Assembly (NCBI RefSeq): GCF_015714725.1
Contig: NZ_WBKM01000365.1
Span: 1-61,049 of the forward strand
Source: Nostoc sp. WHI
GTDB lineage: Bacteria > Cyanobacteriota > Cyanobacteriia > Cyanobacteriales > Nostocaceae
Reading direction: 5' to 3'
Length of the DNA stretch: 61,049 nt
Shown here: in pieces, positions 8,794-16,658 of the stretch
How positions within the stretch are numbered: the first letter of the stretch is position 1
Layout of the letters: every line of letters begins with the position of its first letter
Notes under the pieces: generated by a model
Told to the model about the DNA's origin: nothing
The model's database searches: none
Seen by the model: only the letters and a program-made list of their open reading frames with translations
Made by a program: the position numbers and the translations under genes

Positions 8794-9177
8794 TCATGTA
8801 GACTTTTTAAGCGGAATAACCACTAAAAGAACACCCAGAAAAATAGTGATAACTCCTGCTATTCGAGTTAGTGTGATCACCTCACTAAAAAAGTAGTATG
8901 AACCGAAAAGTATGCCGACGTAGTTTAAACTAGTCAGTGGATAAGCAATACTCAATTTTACAGATCGTAGAGCCAATATCCAATTTACTATTCCTAAGCA
9001 GTAAACACTAACAGATAACACTAATTGTTGAATAAATGCCCAAGTAAATAGTCCCTCATCTGTATTGCTCATGGTATGCTTCATCAGCAATTGTCCAGAA
9101 ATACTAAATAAAATACTGACAAACAGGATGATATAAGGAATTATTTGAAAACGTGAAACTTGCGACATGGATTTCAT
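8794..9177 (-). CDS. Small EamA/SMR-type membrane protein (ArnE/ArnF-like partner)
   Basis: 127 residues with four hydrophobic helices and the family motif SGQLLMKHTM in the first helix and SIAYPLTSLNYVGILFGSY in the third. It is the first gene of the run and is similar in plan but not identical to the downstream 118-residue protein, as expected for a heterodimeric flippase. The two small genes, the flavin oxidoreductase and the GT2 follow with short gaps, consistent with one transcript from the long AT-rich region upstream. Confidence 0.8.
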   Translation of the reverse strand: MKSMSQVSRFQIIPYIILFVSILFSISGQLLMKHTMSNTDEGLFTWAFIQQLVLSVSVYCLGIVNWILALRSVKLSIAYPLTSLNYVGILFGSYYFFSEVITLTRIAGVITIFLGVLLVVIPLKKST

Positions 9178-9911
9178 AGTACATTTGCCTCAATCGAAAT
9201 AGCAGGTATAAACCGGACAGCAAAAAATATGCCGTTTTGATTGAGTTTTTAATGACTGTAAGAGCTAATTTAAATTAGTCTCGGCTGATAAATCGATAGT
9301 TTATGGTGATTGAATTCGATTCAACCGCGTTTTCTGTTTTGGTGAGGTACACTCTTACAACTAAATCTCTTGCTAGATCAAGCCTTTCGTGTATTTCATC
9401 CGAGTGAAAACCTCTATAAGTGTTTTTACATCATTAGTATCTAGACTTACTTGATTGTGTTTCATTATATGTAATTTTATCTAGGGGTTTCTTTAAAGAT
9501 TTGTTGTTACATATAATCACCTACTAGAATACCACGAGAAAAGCATGCTGCAAATTTATCGTGGCACTTCATCAAAAATTTATTTACCGAAAATATACTT
9601 AAACAAAAACTTCATAAAATCGAAACTTTTATCAATAGCAATAGTAAAATAATTTGTGAAAAATCTTAAGTAGTGTAAAATTCACACCGCCCAGCGTCAC
9701 CTCTCTCAACGGGCAAACCCCAGTTGTTAAAATACTTCATCAAGACCATACTTACACGCAAAAATTTCCCATAAAAAAGTATCAAGTTCCGTTTTTGAGG
9801 GTATTCCTAGATTAGCTGTCTTACTAATTCCCAGCAGTTTAAAGTTTAAAAAATTAGTTCATGGTGGTTGATACATTTAGTTTGCCTAGGTTGCTTTCCT
9901 GTAGCTTGAGT
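9178..9911. other. Long AT-rich intergenic region upstream of the lipid-sugar operon
   Basis: About 730 bp between the head of the EamA/SMR operon and the tail of a small membrane protein gene. I see no open frame with recognisable content, no RNA gene and no clear inverted repeat. It should contain the promoter of the operon to its left. Confidence 0.45.
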
Positions 9912-10127
9912 TTATTTGGACTCATTTTCCTGCAAAAGTCTGTTGGTAATAAAGAAGACAATGATTAACAATCCAAACTGGATCTGCCAGGGTGCTAATA
10001 CTAAGCTTACAATCAAGCTAATAGCTGCAAATACACCCGCAATATATGCAATTTCATCAGTACTCTTTTTAAATAAATAGCCAGTGAATAAAGCCGTACA
10101 CAGTGGTATCAGGAAAAACAAAGGCAT
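9912..10127 (-). CDS. Small integral membrane protein, unknown function
   Basis: 71 residues starting at the ATG at 10127, which has a strong GGAGG eight bases upstream (10136-10140). The frame remains open further upstream, but without a comparable ribosome binding site. The protein is almost entirely membrane: one helix at about 2-18 (FFLIPLCTALFTGYLF), then two more from about residue 27 to 62, ending in a short charged tail. I do not recognise the family. Confidence 0.65.
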   Translation of the reverse strand: MPLFFLIPLCTALFTGYLFKKSTDEIAYIAGVFAAISLIVSLVLAPWQIQFGLLIIVFFITNRLLQENESK

Positions 10128-10497
10128 TTTACTCGCCTCCAAACTAAAAGTTGTAGTACTTATAAAACAAATTGAAATCGTTTTTGCAATTGTGGCTAAT
10201 TCTACAACCAATAAGGTTTTAGCCACAACACTCAATGGAAATAAATATTATGAAAAGTCAAGATTACGCAATCTTGGGACAACGCTCAGTCTTACGTCAG
10301 TTGCTACTTATCAGGGTTTCCATTAGAAATCTTGTTCAGAAATCAGCCAGGAGTCCTATATATAAACTCCCGTTCGCCGACGCGGATTTAAGAGGTTTGA
10401 AATCAGATGAGTAAATAAGCTTAAAACTTTGGGCTTGCGTCAAGATCAGGATCTAGCATATTACCTTTAGGAGTAGCGTTTTCATTTTAAAGATCCA
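10128..10497. other. Divergent promoter region between the small membrane gene and tex
   Basis: No supported gene. It must hold promoters for the leftward small membrane gene and for tex. I see no clear sigma-70 pair or operator, and no strong Shine-Dalgarno directly before the tex ATG. Confidence 0.4.
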
Positions 10498-12657
10498 ATG
10501 CTCAACATTCCTCAACTACTGGCAGCTGAAATAAACCTCAAACCCCATCAGGTACAAAACGCGCTAGAACTTTTGGCCGAGGGTGCGACGATTCCCTTTA
10601 TCGCCCGTTATCGTAAAGAGCGCACCGACGAGATGAATGAGGTACAACTACGCGACCTGGCTGAGAGATATACTTATTTAACAGAACTTGAAGAACGAAA
10701 GTCAACAATTTTAAATGCGATCGCTCAACAAGGTAAACTCACAGATGAACTCAAAGCCAAAATCGCATCCTGTCTACAAAAAACCGAACTTGAGGATTTA
10801 TACTTACCCTATCGACCAAAACGACGCACCCGCGCCACCATTGCTAGAGAAAAAGGACTCGAACCATTGGCGGAGTTCATCAAGTCGCTAAATGTTAAAA
10901 ATGCTGCAACAGCTTCCCTAGAAGAAGAAGCGGCTAAGTATATTTCTGAAACGAAGGGAGTAAAAACAGCAGAAGAGGCGCTCAAAGGTGCTGCTGACAT
11001 CTTAGCGGAAGAAGTAGCGGAAAAAGCTGAATTACGCGCATATATCCGCGACTATCTCCTAGAAGAGGGAATATTCGTCTCTCGTATTAAAAATGATTAT
11101 CCTGAAGGTACAACCAAATTTGAGATGTACCGTAACTATCAAATTCGCGTCAAAAATATTGCACCCCACAATATGCTGGCATTGTGTCGGGGTGAGACTG
11201 AGAAAGTATTAAACTTTGAAATTGCTTTTGATGAAGACATGGTACTTTACTATCTTGAGTCGAAAGAAATTAAAACTAAAGTCCAGACAATTCGGGATTT
11301 TTATCAAATGATGTTGAAGGATGCCTTCAACCGTTTAATGAAAATCTCTCTAATAGGGGAGGTAATCTCTGAAAAGAAAATCTACGCAGACATAGAATCA
11401 ATCAAGACATTTGAAACTAATCTGCGGGAGTTGCTGCTGTCTGCACCAGCAGGAATGAAACCAACGCTGGCGATAGACCCTGGATTTAGAACTGGGTGTA
11501 AGGTTGCAGTCCTCGACCAAACAGGGAAATTTTTAGAATACCAAGCGGTGTTTCCCCACCAAGCGGCTGAACAACGACTTAAAGCATTACAAACTGTCAA
11601 AAATCTAATTGAAAAGTACAAGATTGAATTAATCGCCATTGGTAACGGTACAGCCTCCCGCGAGACAGAAGAGTTTGTGACGCAAGTATTACAAACAATA
11701 GAACGCAAACCAGTTAAGGTGATGGTGAATGAGTCAGGCGCATCTATATATTCTGCAAGTATTGTAGCGCTGGAAGAGTTTCCCGATTTAGATATTACCG
11801 TGCGCGGTGCGATTAGCATCGGTCGCCGCTTGCAAGACCCCTTAGCGGAACTTGTAAAAATCGATCCTAAATCCATTGGTGTGGGACAATATCAGCACGA
11901 TGTCGATCAAAAGTTGCTAAAAAAGAAATTGGATGACACCGTAGAAAGCTGCGTTAACTACGTAGGTGTGGACTTAAACACCGCCTCCAAAGAACTTCTG
12001 ACTTCCGTCTCTGGGATTACAGCAACAGTTGCCAATAACATTGTCGCCTATCGTAACCAGCATGGAGCCTTTAAAAACCGCCGACAACTGTTGAAAGTTG
12101 CGAAGCTGGGGCCAAAAGCTTTTGAACAAGCAGCAGGTTTTCTGCGGATTCGCGGTGGTGATAATCCATTAGATAATACAGCAGTGCATCCAGAGAGTTA
12201 TTCTGTAGTAGAAGCGATCGCATCTGATCTAAATGTGCCATTAAATCAGGTGACGCAAATTGCCGAAAAACTTAAAAAGACCAACCTGAAGAAATATGTT
12301 ACCGATAGCGTTGGCGAACCTACATTGCGCGACATTCTCAGCGAACTAGAAAAACCAGGTAGAGACCCCCGTGCAGAGTTTAAGTATGCCACCTTCAGAG
12401 AAGGAATCAAGGAAATCAAGGACTTAAAGGTGGGAATGGAACTAGAGGGAATCGTGACAAACGTCGCCAACTTCGGTGCCTTCGTCGATATCGGCGTACA
12501 TCAGGATGGCTTGGTGCACATATCCCAACTTGCTGATAGATTTGTAGATGATCCAAATAAAATTGTCAAAGTTGGACAAGTTGTCAAAGTGCAGGTGCTA
12601 GAAATCGACGAGAAACTAAAGCGGATTAGTTTGTCGATGAAAGCAGTTAAACAATAA
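10498..12657 (+). CDS. tex: Tex family RNA-binding transcription accessory protein
   Basis: 719 residues with the full Tex organisation: N-terminal helical domain with the conserved ATIPFIARYRKE near residue 30, YqgF/RNase H-like domain from about 320 (LAIDPGFRTGCKVAVLD), helix-hairpin-helix repeats at about 485-555 (GVDLNTASKELL ... GAFKNRRQLLKV), and a C-terminal S1 domain at about 645-715 (GMELEGIVTNVANFGAFVDI). Tex binds RNA/DNA and is associated with transcription; it is widely conserved. A ferredoxin gene follows after 13 bp and is probably co-transcribed. Confidence 0.96.
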   Translation: MLNIPQLLAAEINLKPHQVQNALELLAEGATIPFIARYRKERTDEMNEVQLRDLAERYTYLTELEERKSTILNAIAQQGKLTDELKAKIASCLQKTELEDLYLPYRPKRRTRATIAREKGLEPLAEFIKSLNVKNAATASLEEEAAKYISETKGVKTAEEALKGAADILAEEVAEKAELRAYIRDYLLEEGIFVSRIKNDYPEGTTKFEMYRNYQIRVKNIAPHNMLALCRGETEKVLNFEIAFDEDMVLYYLESKEIKTKVQTIRDFYQMMLKDAFNRLMKISLIGEVISEKKIYADIESIKTFETNLRELLLSAPAGMKPTLAIDPGFRTGCKVAVLDQTGKFLEYQAVFPHQAAEQRLKALQTVKNLIEKYKIELIAIGNGTASRETEEFVTQVLQTIERKPVKVMVNESGASIYSASIVALEEFPDLDITVRGAISIGRRLQDPLAELVKIDPKSIGVGQYQHDVDQKLLKKKLDDTVESCVNYVGVDLNTASKELLTSVSGITATVANNIVAYRNQHGAFKNRRQLLKVAKLGPKAFEQAAGFLRIRGGDNPLDNTAVHPESYSVVEAIASDLNVPLNQVTQIAEKLKKTNLKKYVTDSVGEPTLRDILSELEKPGRDPRAEFKYATFREGIKEIKDLKVGMELEGIVTNVANFGAFVDIGVHQDGLVHISQLADRFVDDPNKIVKVGQVVKVQVLEIDEKLKRISLSMKAVKQ

Positions 12658-12670
12658 TTACAAATAGCAG

Positions 12671-13012
12671 ATGGCAGTTTATCAAGTTCGATTCATCAAT
12701 CTTACACTTGGGTTAGATCGCACCATTCAAGTACCAGAGGATCAATATATTCTCGACATCGCAGAAGAAGCTGGTATCCGCTTACCATCTGGATGTAAAC
12801 AAGGCGAATGTTCTGCGTGTGTTGCCAAACTTATTAGCGGTGAAGTTGATCAAAGTGAGCAAAAATTTCTCCGTCAAAGTGAGACACAGGCTGGTTATGT
12901 TGTTACTTGTATAACTTACCCCTTGTCTAATTGCACTTTAGAAACCCATCAAGAACAAGTTTTATATAAATCAGCCCTTTATTATCAGCCTGAGTCTGGG
13001 AAATCTGAATGA
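12671..13012 (+). CDS. Plant-type [2Fe-2S] ferredoxin
   Basis: 113 residues with the classical cluster ligands C42-x4-C47-x2-C50-x29-C80 (GCKQGECSAC, then VVTC). It is a soluble one-electron carrier. The C-terminus is longer than in photosynthetic PetF and the loop between C50 and C80 differs, so it may serve a dedicated partner rather than photosystem I. It follows tex by 13 bp on the same strand; the functional reason for the pairing is not evident. Confidence 0.92.
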   Translation: MAVYQVRFINLTLGLDRTIQVPEDQYILDIAEEAGIRLPSGCKQGECSACVAKLISGEVDQSEQKFLRQSETQAGYVVTCITYPLSNCTLETHQEQVLYKSALYYQPESGKSE

Positions 13013-13066
13013 TTTTTGCCCTATGACATTACAGCTATTTTCAGGTAATAAGGACGGCAAGATGCC

Positions 13067-13357
13067 ATTGGTGTCAACTTAATAGGACTTACGCAAAAGT
13101 ACACGCTGTAAGGGCAATTCATGAATTGCCCCTACCTGAAAATAAGGGTTTCGGTTATTGTTTGCGTAAGTCCTGCTTAAGCCAAAATCCCTTTTAAACC
13201 TCGTTTCTAGCCTCTGGCTAGAAATGCAAATCAAAAGCGGCTCTGCCGCAAGTCTTGAGGCGGAGCCTCCCGTTAGGCATTCCCAGTCGGAGACTGGGAA
13301 CGAGGTAATCTCTAAAAGCATTATCTAGACTGGTTTTTACGTTAAGTTGACACCAAT
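13067..13357. mobile_element. MITE-like element with perfect terminal inverted repeats and flanking direct repeat
   Basis: The ends are perfect 16-bp inverted repeats, ATTGGTGTCAACTTAA at 13067-13082 and its complement at 13342-13357. An 11-bp direct repeat GGCAAGATGCC flanks the element at 13056-13066 and 13358-13368. The direct repeat begins GGC and ends GCC, so the inverted repeat could equally be 19 bp with a 5-bp duplication AAGAT. The interior has no credible gene. It holds two nested repeats: 13084-13174, bounded by AGGACTTACGCAAA in inverted orientation around the palindrome GGGCAATTCATGAATTGCCC, and 13199-13305, with two hairpins (stems TTTCTAGCC and TCCCAGTC). This is probably a non-autonomous transposon. 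Confidence 0.75.
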
Positions 13358-13554
13358 GGCAAGATGCCCATCCCACAAGATGGAATAATTTATTTTCTGG
13401 TGTTCCCTAATTGATTAAACAGAGTAATTAGTTTTTCAATGATCAACCTAATGGTAGAAGTAGATTCTATCTTGCAAGAGAGGTGAAACTCTAGCAGATA
13501 GTTAAAGATGAGATAAGAAGTTACAAAAAATATCGAGTTATATAGGTAAAAACA

Positions 13555-13950
13555 ATGCTGATACCACTTTTAACCGCCCTAGCTACAGCTTTGAGCCTGT
13601 TGATTGTTGATTTAATTGTTCCAGGCGTTAATATTGCTAATTTTCCCGCAGCTTTGATTGCCGGTTTAGTAATTGGTCTAATTAACGGTTCCTTTAAACC
13701 AGTTCTGTCTACTCTTTCTCTACCACTTAACTTTCTCTCATTTGGAGGATTTTCGCTCATTGTCAACGGTTTTTGTTTCTGGTTAGCATCAGTGCTAGTT
13801 CCAGGCTTTTCAGTTAGCGGAATTATTGGTTTCCTTCTAGGCCCCGTAATTCTATCTTTTGCTAACACATTCATTAACAACTACTTTGTTGAAAAAAACC
13901 TTTTGACCAGCAGTGGTGATATCCGAACCCAAGATAAATTATCTTCTTGA
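13555..13950 (+). CDS. Phage-holin-like family 4 membrane protein
   Basis: 131 residues with four hydrophobic segments, characteristic glycines and prolines (VDLIVPGVNIANFPAALIAG, then ALIAGLVIGLINGSFKPVL), and a short polar tail. This matches the PF04020 type of small four-helix proteins named after mycobacteriophage holins but found on most bacterial chromosomes. No phage genes are nearby, so a lysis role is unlikely; the function is unknown. Confidence 0.8.
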   Translation: MLIPLLTALATALSLLIVDLIVPGVNIANFPAALIAGLVIGLINGSFKPVLSTLSLPLNFLSFGGFSLIVNGFCFWLASVLVPGFSVSGIIGFLLGPVILSFANTFINNYFVEKNLLTSSGDIRTQDKLSS

Positions 13951-14099
13951 TAAGTATCCGCAGGAGTAGAAATTCTAATTACATCAAGTATCTACTCCAC
14001 ATAAAATCTCCGAATTAAGATAATTCATTAGGTGGATTTCCTAATTCGGTATCTTCAAGATAATGTAATTAAACAAAATCACAAAATTGTAACAACATC

Positions 14100-14291
14100 A
14101 TGAAATTAGTTCGTTTTCTTCTAGGTTTGCTATTGCCTCCTTTAGGCGTTTTCCTGACAGTTGGAGTTGGCCCAACTTTGTTTATTAACATTTTGCTTAC
14201 AGTTCTAGGTTGGATACCTGGTAGTATTCATGCAGTTTGGGTCATTGCAAAACACGAAGAACAAGTTAATGAACAGGGACGTATTTACTAA
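14100..14291 (+). CDS. YqaE/Pmp3 family membrane protein
   Basis: 63 residues, the usual size for the family. The sequence has the double-helix hairpin with LLPPLGVFL in the first segment and NILLTVLGWIPGSIHAVWVI in the second, followed by a short charged tail. Relatives in plants and yeast (Pmp3) affect membrane potential and salt tolerance; the bacterial members are less studied. It ends 32 bp before a strong terminator-like hairpin. Confidence 0.9.
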   Translation: MKLVRFLLGLLLPPLGVFLTVGVGPTLFINILLTVLGWIPGSIHAVWVIAKHEEQVNEQGRIY

Positions 14292-14323
14292 TACGTAAGA
14301 TGAATTTTAGGGGCTTTCCAATT

Positions 14324-14365
14324 AAGTAGTGCGTTAGGTGAAACACCTAACGCACTACTTTTTTT
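14324..14365. terminator. Perfect 17-bp hairpin with T-run after the YqaE gene
   Basis: The arms AAGTAGTGCGTTAGGTG (14324-14340) and its exact complement (14344-14360) surround an AAA loop, followed by a run of T. It has the form of a rho-independent terminator for the YqaE gene. The arm sequence CCTAACGCAC reappears at 14431 and 14579, so the hairpin may itself derive from a dispersed repeat. Confidence 0.75.
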
Positions 14366-14442
14366 ATATATAGAATCTGCCGTTGTATTATGCATATATT
14401 TCGCTATGGTTAAAAACATTTCTGGAAAGCGCCTAACGCACC

Positions 14443-14578
14443 AATACGGTTCGGATAAGACTCGATCCCCCCACAACCCCCCCCTTAAAAAGGCTTGCTA
14501 AGAATAGCTCTATTTCCCCCTTTTTAAGGGGGACTAAGGGGGATCATTAAGGACTATGCACCTTAACCAAACCGTATT
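14443..14578. mobile_element. Short inverted-repeat element with 12-bp flanking direct repeats
   Basis: 136 bp bounded by 17-bp inverted repeats that agree at 15 positions (AATACGGTTCGGATAAG on the left; CTTAACCAAACCGTATT on the right) and flanked by the perfect direct repeat GCCTAACGCACC at 14431-14442 and 14579-14590. The interior is a C/G-run core, GATCCCCCC ... GGGGGATC, able to fold into a long hairpin. It has no coding capacity. The layout is that of a MITE with a target duplication. Confidence 0.7.
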
Positions 14579-14715
14579 GCCTAACGCACCGCTCTACAAA
14601 ACAAATGCGTTACGGCTTTAGGTGCTGTAACGCAGTGGCAAGATAAGCGGAGTTTCCTCCGTTCATCCTGCTTCCCTACTTAAAGATTGACTGAGTTTCA
14701 AACTTTCGGCTTTAC

Positions 14716-14875
14716 AGGATGTTTTAAAAGTGGTTGGCTGTGATTTAGGCACTTAATTGATCCCCCCTAGCCCCCCTTAAAAATGGGGGAACCGGATCAA
14801 AGTCCCCCTTTTTAAGGGGGATTTAGAGGGATCTAAAACGTTTTGCTACCGACAAGAGGACTTTTAAAACATCCT
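14716..14875. mobile_element. Inverted-repeat element sharing its core with the neighbouring one
   Basis: 160 bp bounded by the perfect 16-bp inverted repeats AGGATGTTTTAAAAGT (14716-14731) and its complement (14860-14875). No convincing flanking duplication is seen. Its centre (about 14760-14832) carries the same GATCCCCC...CCCCCTTTTTAAGGGGGA core as the element at 14443-14578, although the ends are unrelated. The core therefore behaves as a separate repeat module. Non-coding. Confidence 0.65.
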
Positions 14876-14912
14876 CTTATAAAAACAAACAGCAAATAAA
14901 TCTTAAAGCAGT

Positions 14913-15713
14913 CTATTTATGAATAGTATCCCGCTCTTTGTTAGCAGATTCCTTATCTTTGAACAAGTCAGCCGCCGTTAGGAGTAAATCCCTCAAGGTT
15001 TGTTTAATCTGCCGCTCTTTTCTAGCTAGAGATGTACCAGCTTCACCTAGTTTATCTTCTAGCTGCGATCGCTTTTCTCCTACCTGTGCAGCCAGAGATT
15101 CTGCTTGAGGACGAGCCTTATCATACCAGTGTTTAGCCTCGTCTAGATAATCTTGAACCTCCATAGAACGTCCGCCATAGCGTGCAGCTATATTAGCTCG
15201 AACAATGGCTAGCTGCGCTTGTAGTTGCGCGTAACGTTTCTTTAACAATGCTGCTTCTTCGCTATCTTTAAGAGTATTGACAGCAGAATCAATGGCAGTT
15301 TTAGTAGTAGCAGTTTTTTCCTTACCTGTCTCTTCAATCTCTGCCAAAATTACATCAACCTCTTGCTGGAGTTGTTCTTCTTCACCATCGAGTTGAGCCT
15401 GTAGCCGCTTGATATCTGTCTGAGTTTTAGAAATAGCTTCGTGTCTTTGACTATTAATTCCTTCTAACGCTCCTTCAATGGAAGCTGTCACTTCATCTTT
15501 GAGTTCGCCACCTTTTTCTTGAAAGTTTTCAATGACAGCAGAAACTGCATCTTTCACAAGACTACGAAGTTCAGTAGAACCTTGTTTGAACTCAGAAGCA
15601 ACTTGAGAAACTGCGGATTTAACAATTTCTCGAATCCGATCAGTTCTTAATTGTCCGGTTTCTTTAGCTTGTTGCAAGTCTGCTTGAATTTGTTGTTTGA
15701 TATTGTTAGGCAT
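14913..15713 (-). CDS. Long helical/coiled-coil protein, unknown function
   Basis: 266 residues, almost entirely charged alpha-helix (rich in E, K, Q, A, with almost no proline or aromatic residues) and without signal peptide or membrane segment. The central part (about 85-130) has strong heptad character (TDIKRLQAQLDGEEEQLQQE). The composition resembles LEA-like or apolipoprotein-like stress proteins. I recognise no enzymatic motif. It is transcribed alone towards the inverted-repeat region. Confidence 0.75.
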   Translation of the reverse strand: MPNNIKQQIQADLQQAKETGQLRTDRIREIVKSAVSQVASEFKQGSTELRSLVKDAVSAVIENFQEKGGELKDEVTASIEGALEGINSQRHEAISKTQTDIKRLQAQLDGEEEQLQQEVDVILAEIEETGKEKTATTKTAIDSAVNTLKDSEEAALLKKRYAQLQAQLAIVRANIAARYGGRSMEVQDYLDEAKHWYDKARPQAESLAAQVGEKRSQLEDKLGEAGTSLARKERQIKQTLRDLLLTAADLFKDKESANKERDTIHK

Positions 15714-15904
15714 TTTTAACTCTGGGGATTTAACTAATTTGGATAAAAGTTTCTAGACGTATTCCTACACTCATATTATGGCGTAGTCTGCTCAGGCTAG
15801 GCACTTCCTTTAGATAGAAAATTCCAGCACTAAGGAAGTGATGTGTAATATGTTGCCTCTTTGTGAGATGATGAATATTTACTAGTAGTAATTGAGAGGA
15901 AAAT

Positions 15905-16129
15905 ATGTGGAAAGTAAATATTACTTGTTCGAGCGACGCCTGGAAGCAGTATGGTACTGAATTTAAAGCGATCGCAGATAAGTATAAAAGTGAATTGATT
16001 GGTTCTAAAAAATTACCAGATGGCACGCGGATCATGTCCTATAAAATTGAGGATGTTAGCGATGCCGAAGCTTTTCAGGAAGATTGCACAAATTTTGCTG
16101 GATTTGCATCTGACTTTGAATCTTTGTAG
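15905..16129 (+). CDS. Small hypothetical protein
   Basis: 74 residues starting at ATG 15905 with GAGAGGAAA just upstream. It is a small soluble alpha/beta-like sequence (WKVNITCSS..., then SYKIEDVSDAEAFQEDC) with two cysteines. I do not recognise a family. It lies 55 bp before the cytochrome c6 gene on the same strand and could share its transcript. A reading frame on the opposite strand covers part of it but lacks a ribosome binding site. Confidence 0.6.
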   Translation: MWKVNITCSSDAWKQYGTEFKAIADKYKSELIGSKKLPDGTRIMSYKIEDVSDAEAFQEDCTNFAGFASDFESL

Positions 16130-16184
16130 TATTGCTCTGGTATTTATTTCTGGTAACAACTATGTCCAAATTAGGAGAAAGTAA

Positions 16185-16520
16185 TTGAAAAAACTACTAG
16201 CGATGATATTAGTAACGTTTTTGTTATTAATAAGTACTTTTACCTTGCCTGCTAGTGCAGCAGAAACAGTAAACGGTGAACAAATATTTAGCGTTCATTG
16301 TGCTGGTTGTCATATCAACGGCGGTAATATAGTCAGACGTGGTAAAAACCTCAAAAAGCAAGCGCTTAAAAAATATGGTATGGATTCAATAGAGGCAATT
16401 ACATCCATAGTTACCAATGGTAAAAACAATATGTCAGCCTATAAAGACCGCCTCACTGAACAGCAAATTCAAAATGTTGCTGCTTACGTTCTCGAACAAG
16501 CCCAAAAAGACTGGCGTTAA
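16185..16520 (+). CDS. petJ: Cytochrome c6 (c553)
   Basis: 111 residues. The start is a TTG at 16185 with GGAG at 16173-16176; the next ATG would cut off the two lysines that begin the signal peptide (MKKLLAMILVTF..., cleavage after ASA). The mature protein shows the haem motif CAGCH (39-43), methionine ligand M83 within NGKNNMSAY, and the ending VAAYVLEQAQKDW typical of cytochrome c6. It carries electrons from cytochrome b6f to photosystem I or cytochrome oxidase in the thylakoid lumen. Sequence departures such as NIVRRGKNLKKQAL suggest a divergent paralogue. Confidence 0.93.
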   Translation: MKKLLAMILVTFLLLISTFTLPASAAETVNGEQIFSVHCAGCHINGGNIVRRGKNLKKQALKKYGMDSIEAITSIVTNGKNNMSAYKDRLTEQQIQNVAAYVLEQAQKDWR

Positions 16521-16658
16521 TAAGTTATGAGTAAGAGTTAAGACTTTAGCAGTTATTAGCTTTAACAATGCTGAATCATTCATAATAAAATTAAGAAGGC
16601 TGTAAAAACCTGCTTGTCAACTCACTAATTATTAACTTTTCTCACTTCTAACTTGAAA

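Noticed and set aside
10084..10326. An 80-codon plus-strand frame before tex
   Set aside because: It overlaps the small membrane protein gene on the other strand, which has a GGAGG site; this frame has none.
11382..11876. A 164-codon open frame antisense to tex
   Set aside because: It is a shadow of the well-conserved YqgF-like region of tex and has Ser/Thr-rich nonsense composition.
13079..13321. An 80-codon minus-strand frame in the MITE
   Set aside because: It translates nested repeats inside the MITE-like element, including two hairpins; no family resemblance.
15730..16035. A 101-codon minus-strand frame over the 74-residue gene before petJ
   Set aside because: The plus-strand gene has a ribosome binding site and a better composition; this frame looks like its shadow.
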